Positions 59,370 through 64,000 of a stretch of 64,000 nucleotides of DNA are shown piece after piece. Position 1 is the first letter of the stretch. Each line of letters begins with the position of its first letter. Source of the DNA: Oscillospiraceae bacterium (GTDB taxonomy: Bacteria > Bacillota > Clostridia > Oscillospirales > Ruminococcaceae); contig JAFXCV010000058.1 in the NCBI GenBank assembly GCA_017521325.1, positions 1 to 64,000 of the forward strand, in the 5' to 3' direction. The notes under the pieces were generated by a model. It made no database searches. It was not told where the DNA came from and was given only the letters and a program-made list of their open reading frames with translations. The position numbers were made by a program, and so were the translations under genes.

Positions 59370-59502
59370 CAGGGGGACGCTGTCCCCCTGACCCCCTGCC
59401 AAAGGGATGTACATCCCTTTGGAATCCCTTAGCGTTTCGCCATTGCCCCCTGTGGGGGACAAAGGCGAAACGTTAAGATTGCAAGCAATCCATTCTTTGG
59501 CG
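59370..59502. repeat. Family D repeat, copy 1
   Basis: AGGGGGACGCTGTCCCCCTG, CAAAGGGATGTACATCCCTT, GCGTTTCGCCATTGCCCCC, GGCGAAACG, GATTGCAAGCAATCC: three inverted repeats and a long-range GCGTTTCGCC/GGCGAAACG pair. Recurs at 63483-63614 with few changes. Confidence 0.88.
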
Positions 59503-59574
59503 AGGTGAACAGGGAACAAAATCCCCTGTCCATTTGACAATGATATATTATGAACATTAAGGAGGCTTTACACC

Positions 59575-61098
59575 ATGAGAAAAAGCGGCATACTCATGCA
59601 CATTTCCAGCCTTCCATCCCGATTCGGCATCGGACGGATGGGCAAGGCTGCTTACGATTTTGTAGATTTTCTGAAGGCAAGTGAAACTGCCTGCTGGCAG
59701 ATCCTTCCGCTTTCACCCACAAGCTACGGGGATTCTCCCTATCAGTCGTTCTCCGTACATGCAGGAAACCCCTATTTCATCGACTTTACGCTTTTAGAGG
59801 AACAGGGACTGCTCACGCACGAGGACTATGCCTCCATGCTCTGGCAGAGAACGCTTGACAGCGTGGATTATGAGCTTTTGTACAGAAACAATATCACCGT
59901 CCTGCGCAGGGCGTTCGTGAAATTCCAAAGCACCCAGAAAAAGGGCTATGCTTCCTACAAAAAAAACCAGAAGCACTGGCTGCCCGAATATGCCCTTTTT
60001 ATGGCGCTGAAAGAAAAACATGACGGAAAGCCGTGGTACGAGTGGGAACCCGAGCTTGCGATGCGTGACAAAAAGGCACTCGATGCCGCAAAAAAGGAAC
60101 TTTCGGAGGAAATCGAGCTGCACAGCTTCATTCAGTTCATCTTCACGCAGCAGTGGCAGGCGCTGAAAGCCTATGCGAATCAGAATTCCGTGGAGATCAT
60201 CGGCGATATGCCCATCTACGTTGCCTACGACAGTGCGGATGTGTGGGTATCTCCGCAGCTTTTCGCACTGGACGAAAACAAACGCCCCATTGAAGTGGCA
60301 GGCTGTCCGCCCGACCCCTTTTCTCCGACGGGGCAGCTGTGGGGAAATCCCCTCTATGACTGGGAATACCACAAGAAAACCGAATACAAATGGTGGATCG
60401 AGCGTCTGAAATTCGCCGCATCCCTCTATGATATCATCCGCATCGACCATTTCCGTGGCTTTGAGAGCTACTATGCAATCCCCTTCGGCAACGAAACCGC
60501 CGAACAGGGCAGATGGCGCAAGGGGCCGAACAAAGCGCTGTTCCTTGCGGCAAAGAAGGAACTCGGCGAGCTTCGGATCATCGCCGAGGACTTGGGCTTT
60601 ATTACGCCCGGCGTGCGCAGAATGGTCAAGTCGCTCAAATACCCCGGCATGAAGGTGCTGCAATTCGGATTTGACAGCGACCCGACAAACGAACACCTGC
60701 CGCATAATTTCCAGACGCCCAACTGCGTTGCCTACACCGGAACGCATGACAACGAAACACTGCGTGGGTGGCTGGAATCTGCCAATAAAAAGACAATCAA
60801 ATACGCAAAAAAATACCTGCGTGTAGCCAAAAAATCCCACATTCCCGATGCGATTGTTGCCTGTGCATGGCAGAGCATTGCGGAGCTTGCAGTGGCGCAG
60901 ATGCAGGATTTCCTGCATGCGGACAAGAGCTGCCGCATGAATACCCCCTCGGTGCTTGGCGGCAACTGGCAGTTCCGCACGGACGCAGCAGATTTTACAG
61001 AGGAGCTTGCGATGCAGATCCGAAAGCTCAACCGCACCTACGGCAGAAATGTGCCGCAGGCAGAAAATACCGAAAACACGGAGGAAACAAGCGAATGA
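59575..61098 (+). CDS. malQ: 4-alpha-glucanotransferase (amylomaltase)
   Basis: GH77 enzyme that moves alpha-1,4-glucan chains between acceptors. 507 residues. RKSGILMHISSLPSRFGIGRMGKAAYDFVDFL is the MalQ start, WQILPLSPTSYGDSPYQS, IIRIDHFRGFESYYAIP (nucleophile Asp in RIDHFRG), IAEDLGFITPGVRRM (acid/base Glu) and YTGTHDNETLRGW (third Asp) give the complete active site. GGAGGC before the start. Overlaps glgP by ATGA, so coupled. Confidence 0.97.
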   Translation: MRKSGILMHISSLPSRFGIGRMGKAAYDFVDFLKASETACWQILPLSPTSYGDSPYQSFSVHAGNPYFIDFTLLEEQGLLTHEDYASMLWQRTLDSVDYELLYRNNITVLRRAFVKFQSTQKKGYASYKKNQKHWLPEYALFMALKEKHDGKPWYEWEPELAMRDKKALDAAKKELSEEIELHSFIQFIFTQQWQALKAYANQNSVEIIGDMPIYVAYDSADVWVSPQLFALDENKRPIEVAGCPPDPFSPTGQLWGNPLYDWEYHKKTEYKWWIERLKFAASLYDIIRIDHFRGFESYYAIPFGNETAEQGRWRKGPNKALFLAAKKELGELRIIAEDLGFITPGVRRMVKSLKYPGMKVLQFGFDSDPTNEHLPHNFQTPNCVAYTGTHDNETLRGWLESANKKTIKYAKKYLRVAKKSHIPDAIVACAWQSIAELAVAQMQDFLHADKSCRMNTPSVLGGNWQFRTDAADFTEELAMQIRKLNRTYGRNVPQAENTENTEETSE

Positions 61099-63482
61099 TG
61101 CATTACAGTAAGGACATTTTTCTGAGCTTCATCGAAGGCTCCCTGACAAAGCCTGTGGAAGAAACCACACCGCAGGAGCTGCACAACATTCTCGGCGAAA
61201 TGGTCATGAACCTCATGACCGAGGACTGGGAGGACAGCAGGGCTGCGCACAGAAATACACGGCATGCGTGCTATTTCTCCATGGAATTTCTCATGGGCAG
61301 GAGCATTTTCAACAATCTCCTCTGCCTTGGCATTTATGATGAAGTGGAAGCTGCCATGCAGGAGCTTGGCACATCGCTGACGGAACTCGAATGCATCGAG
61401 GATGCCGCCCTCGGAAACGGCGGTCTTGGCAGACTTGCGGCGTGCTTCCTTGACAGTGCGGCAGCACTCGACCTGCCGCTTGACGGCTACGGCATCCGCT
61501 ACAAATACGGACTCTTTAAGCAGAGCATTGAGGACGGCTTTCAGAGGGAGGATGCCGACGACTGGACACGCTTCGGCGATGCGTGGTCGGTTCGCTGCGA
61601 GGAGGATGCACAGCTGATCACATTCAGCGATCAGGTGGTAAAGGCAGTTCCCTATGATATGCCGATCATCGGCTATGGTACGAAGAATATCGGCACACTG
61701 CGCCTGTGGCAGGCGGAACCTCTGAAGCAGTTCGATTTCCACACCTTCAACAGTCAGCACTATCTGGAGGCATGCGCTGAACAGATCTATGCGGAGAATA
61801 TTTCCCGCTGCCTGTATCCGAACGATGACACGGACGAGGGCAAGAAACTGCGCTTAAAACAGCAGTATTTCTTCTGTTCGGCATCGCTGCAGGATCTGCT
61901 GAAAAAGCATTTTGAAGACAACGAAACGATGGAGAATCTCCCCGATGCCATTGCCGTTCAGCTCAACGACACGCATCCTGTGATTTCCATTCCGGAGCTG
62001 ATTCGTCTGCTGACAACGCAGTACGACGCTGCGTTTGAGGATGCAGCGGAGATGGCGAGAAAGATCTTCCGCTACACAAACCACACCATCATGGCGGAGG
62101 CACTGGAAAAATGGAGATGCGACCTTGTGCGTGAGCTTCTCCCTGAAATCTATCAGATCATCGTCAGACTCCACGAAATGCTCATTGCCGAGCTTTACAA
62201 TAAGGGCGCAGAAAAGGCAGAAATCAATAAGATGCGCATCATTCAGGACGGCATGATCCACATGGCGCACATGGCGATTTTCATGGGCAGCTTTGTCAAC
62301 GGCGTTGCGGAAATCCACACGCAGATTCTCAAGGATACCGCCCTTTCCGACTGGTACAAGTACTACCCCGAGCGTTTCTCGAACAAGACAAACGGCATTA
62401 CCCAGAGAAGATGGCTGCGCCTTTGCAACCGTGAGCTTTCCGCACTTCTGACGGAGCTTCTCGGCAGTGAGGACTGGGTGACAAACCTCGATCTTCTCAA
62501 GCAACTTGACAAATATGCGGAAGATACAGAGGTCATGAATCGCTTTATCTCCATCAAGCAGGAAAAGAAACAGCAGCTTTGCGATCTGATCTTTGAGCGT
62601 GAGGACCGCATTGAAGAAAAGGCATATTTCAACACGGACAGCGTGTTCGACATTCAGATCAAGCGCCTGCATGAATACAAGCGTCAGCTCTTGGCGGCGT
62701 TCTCGATTCTGTATCTCTACTACGGACTGAAGGACGGCAGCATCACGGATATTCCGCCTGTGACCTTCTTCTTCGGCGCAAAGGCGGCTCCCGGCTACCG
62801 CAGAGCCAAGGCAATTATCAAGTTCATCAACGAAATTGCGCAGATGATCGCAAGTGATGAGGAAATCTGCGGCAAAATCAAGGTATTCTTCGTATCCGAT
62901 TACAACGTATCCTATGCTGAAAAGCTGGTTGCGGCGGCGGATATTTCCGAGCAGATCTCCACCGCAGGCACGGAGGCATCCGGTACGGGCAACATGAAGC
63001 TCATGCTCAACGGTGCGGTAACCCTTGGCACCTATGACGGTGCGAATGTGGAGATCGTGCAGGAGGCAGGCGAGGAAAACAACTACATCTTCGGCGCAAG
63101 AGTCGAGGAGCTCAAAGAAATCGTTCCGAACTACGACAGCCGTGCAGTTCTTGCAAAGGATGACAAGATCCGCAGAGTCGTGCAGACCCTCATGGACGGC
63201 ACGTTCGATGACGGCGGCAGCGGCGATTTCAAGGAGCTTTACGATGCCCTCACCGAGGGCGCAAGCTGGCATGCCCCCGATCATTATTACGTACTGGGCG
63301 ATCTTGACAGCTACGTCAAGGCAAAGGTACAGGCTTTGCAGGATTATCAAAATGACCGCATGGCGTTCGCCAAAAAACAGTGGCACAATATCTGCGGCGC
63401 AGGTAAATTCAGCTCTGACAGAACCATCCGTGAGTATGCACAGGAAATCTGGCAGATTGAGCCTGTTTCCTTTCAGAACTAA
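61095..63482 (+). CDS. glgP: Glycogen/maltodextrin phosphorylase
   Basis: GT35 PLP-dependent phosphorylase releasing glucose-1-phosphate from alpha-glucans. 795 residues, normal for the family. ACYFSMEFLMGRSIFNNLL at the N-terminus, LEDAALGNGGLGRLAACFLDS-type block (here IEDAALGNGGLGRLAACF), DGYGIRYKYGLFKQSI, and the PLP lysine block TEASGTGNMKLMLNG; KRLHEYKRQLL is also typical. The start MMHYSKD overlaps the malQ stop. With MalQ it makes a complete malto-oligosaccharide degradation pair. Confidence 0.97.
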   Translation: MMHYSKDIFLSFIEGSLTKPVEETTPQELHNILGEMVMNLMTEDWEDSRAAHRNTRHACYFSMEFLMGRSIFNNLLCLGIYDEVEAAMQELGTSLTELECIEDAALGNGGLGRLAACFLDSAAALDLPLDGYGIRYKYGLFKQSIEDGFQREDADDWTRFGDAWSVRCEEDAQLITFSDQVVKAVPYDMPIIGYGTKNIGTLRLWQAEPLKQFDFHTFNSQHYLEACAEQIYAENISRCLYPNDDTDEGKKLRLKQQYFFCSASLQDLLKKHFEDNETMENLPDAIAVQLNDTHPVISIPELIRLLTTQYDAAFEDAAEMARKIFRYTNHTIMAEALEKWRCDLVRELLPEIYQIIVRLHEMLIAELYNKGAEKAEINKMRIIQDGMIHMAHMAIFMGSFVNGVAEIHTQILKDTALSDWYKYYPERFSNKTNGITQRRWLRLCNRELSALLTELLGSEDWVTNLDLLKQLDKYAEDTEVMNRFISIKQEKKQQLCDLIFEREDRIEEKAYFNTDSVFDIQIKRLHEYKRQLLAAFSILYLYYGLKDGSITDIPPVTFFFGAKAAPGYRRAKAIIKFINEIAQMIASDEEICGKIKVFFVSDYNVSYAEKLVAAADISEQISTAGTEASGTGNMKLMLNGAVTLGTYDGANVEIVQEAGEENNYIFGARVEELKEIVPNYDSRAVLAKDDKIRRVVQTLMDGTFDDGGSGDFKELYDALTEGASWHAPDHYYVLGDLDSYVKAKVQALQDYQNDRMAFAKKQWHNICGAGKFSSDRTIREYAQEIWQIEPVSFQN

Positions 63483-63614
63483 CAGGGGGACGCTGTCCCC
63501 CTGACCCCCTGCCAAAGGGATGTACATCCCTTTGGCATCCCATGGCGTTTCGCCATTGCCCCCTACGGGGACAAAGGCGAAACGTTAGGATTGCAAGCAA
63601 TCCATTCTTGGGCG
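63483..63614. repeat. Family D repeat, copy 2
   Basis: Same order as 59370-59502; CATCCCATGG and CCCCCTACGGGGACA replace two segments. The two copies bracket malQ-glgP. Confidence 0.88.
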
Positions 63615-63681
63615 GGGAGCAGAGGACACCCCACCCTATCAGTGCGGAAACAAACAGCACAAACAAGGAGATGTATCCTAT

Positions 63682-64000
63682 GACAAATAACTACGATGTC
63701 ATTATTGCAGGTGCAGGTGCGGCGGGGCTTTATGCCGCCATCAACCTGCCGAGTACGGCAAAAATCCTGCTGCTGACCAAGCGTGAGCTGGGGCTTTGCA
63801 ACACAGCCCTTGCGCAGGGCGGCATTGCAGGCGTGTACAATTCCCCCGAGGACCGCACGTCGCTGCATGAGAACGACACCTACATTGCCGGGGGATTTCA
63901 GAACAACCCCGAAACCGTCCACATTCTGGTAGAAGAAGCGGCGCAGGATATCGAACGCATCATCGAGCTTGGCGTGGATTTTGACAAAAAGCCCGACGGC
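63682..64000 (+). CDS. nadB: L-aspartate oxidase, N-terminal part (cut by window end)
   Basis: The first 106 residues are in the window. NNYDVIIAGAGAAGLYAAINL is the FAD-binding GxGxxG fold, and LCNTALAQGGIAGVYNSPEDRTSLHENDTYIAGGFQN matches NadB (SxxAQGGIA block, here NTALAQGGIA, with the DTxxAG segment). NadB oxidises L-aspartate to iminoaspartate for NAD synthesis; nadA and nadC would be expected next. ATG at 63682 with AAGGAGAT upstream. It runs out of the window. Confidence 0.9.

Overview
The window is a piece of chromosome from an anaerobic, spore-forming Firmicute of the Ruminococcus type (Oscillospiraceae). Three things point there. It has Clostridia-type sporulation genes (spoIIGA, sigE, sigG, spoIVA, sipL). 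It has secreted enzymes and leucine-rich-repeat proteins with type I dockerins, including a GH9 cellulase with a Pro/Thr/Glu/Lys linker, which implies a cellulosome. Its vegetative promoters are classical TTGACA-17-TATAAT. A cellulosomal gut or rumen Ruminococcus such as R. champanellensis or R. flavefaciens would fit, but the species is inference.

Layout. 0-12.3 kb: spoIIGA-sigE, an LRR/dockerin protein, an SDR oxidoreductase, a CPBP protease, DUF1294, a lipase, sigG, the dockerin-bearing GH9 cellulase and a lone phage-tail-like gene. 12.4-24.1 kb: housekeeping genes (ppk1, an AI-2E-type permease, a T-box-controlled cysE followed by cysS, two cyclophilins, murA, a YycJ-type metallo-hydrolase, rlmH, a radical SAM protein). 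24.4-31.3 kb: a compact, intact-looking phage-derived block (terminase subunits, portal, major capsid, prohead protease, connector/completion proteins, a baseplate-hub-like protein) with no integrase, tail tube, tape measure or lysis gene, followed by a lone feoA. 31.7-46.5 kb: an LRR lipoprotein, typA, a Na+/solute symporter, metG, an amidohydrolase, a small XRE-regulated membrane-protein operon, a CYTH/thioesterase/HD/NagZ operon and proS. 46.8-57.9 kb: spoIVA and sipL, two related Thr/Glu-rich lipoproteins around a LacI-type-sensor/GGDEF fusion, then serA and serC. 58-64 kb: rmuC, malQ-glgP and the start of nadB.

How the genes work together. SpoIIGA activates pro-sigma-E in the mother cell, sigma-G acts in the forespore, and SpoIVA with SipL builds the base of the spore coat. 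CysE and CysS share a cysteine-sensing T-box leader, and SerC/SerA supply the serine used by CysE. MalQ and GlgP, translationally coupled, degrade alpha-glucans. The dockerin proteins belong to extracellular polysaccharide degradation.

The most unusual features are the tail-less capsid/packaging block and a dense population of dispersed, hairpin-rich intergenic repeats (six families, A-F), some in near-identical copies tens of kilobases apart and some flanked by near-duplicated host sequence. No rRNA, tRNA, CRISPR array or complete insertion sequence was seen.
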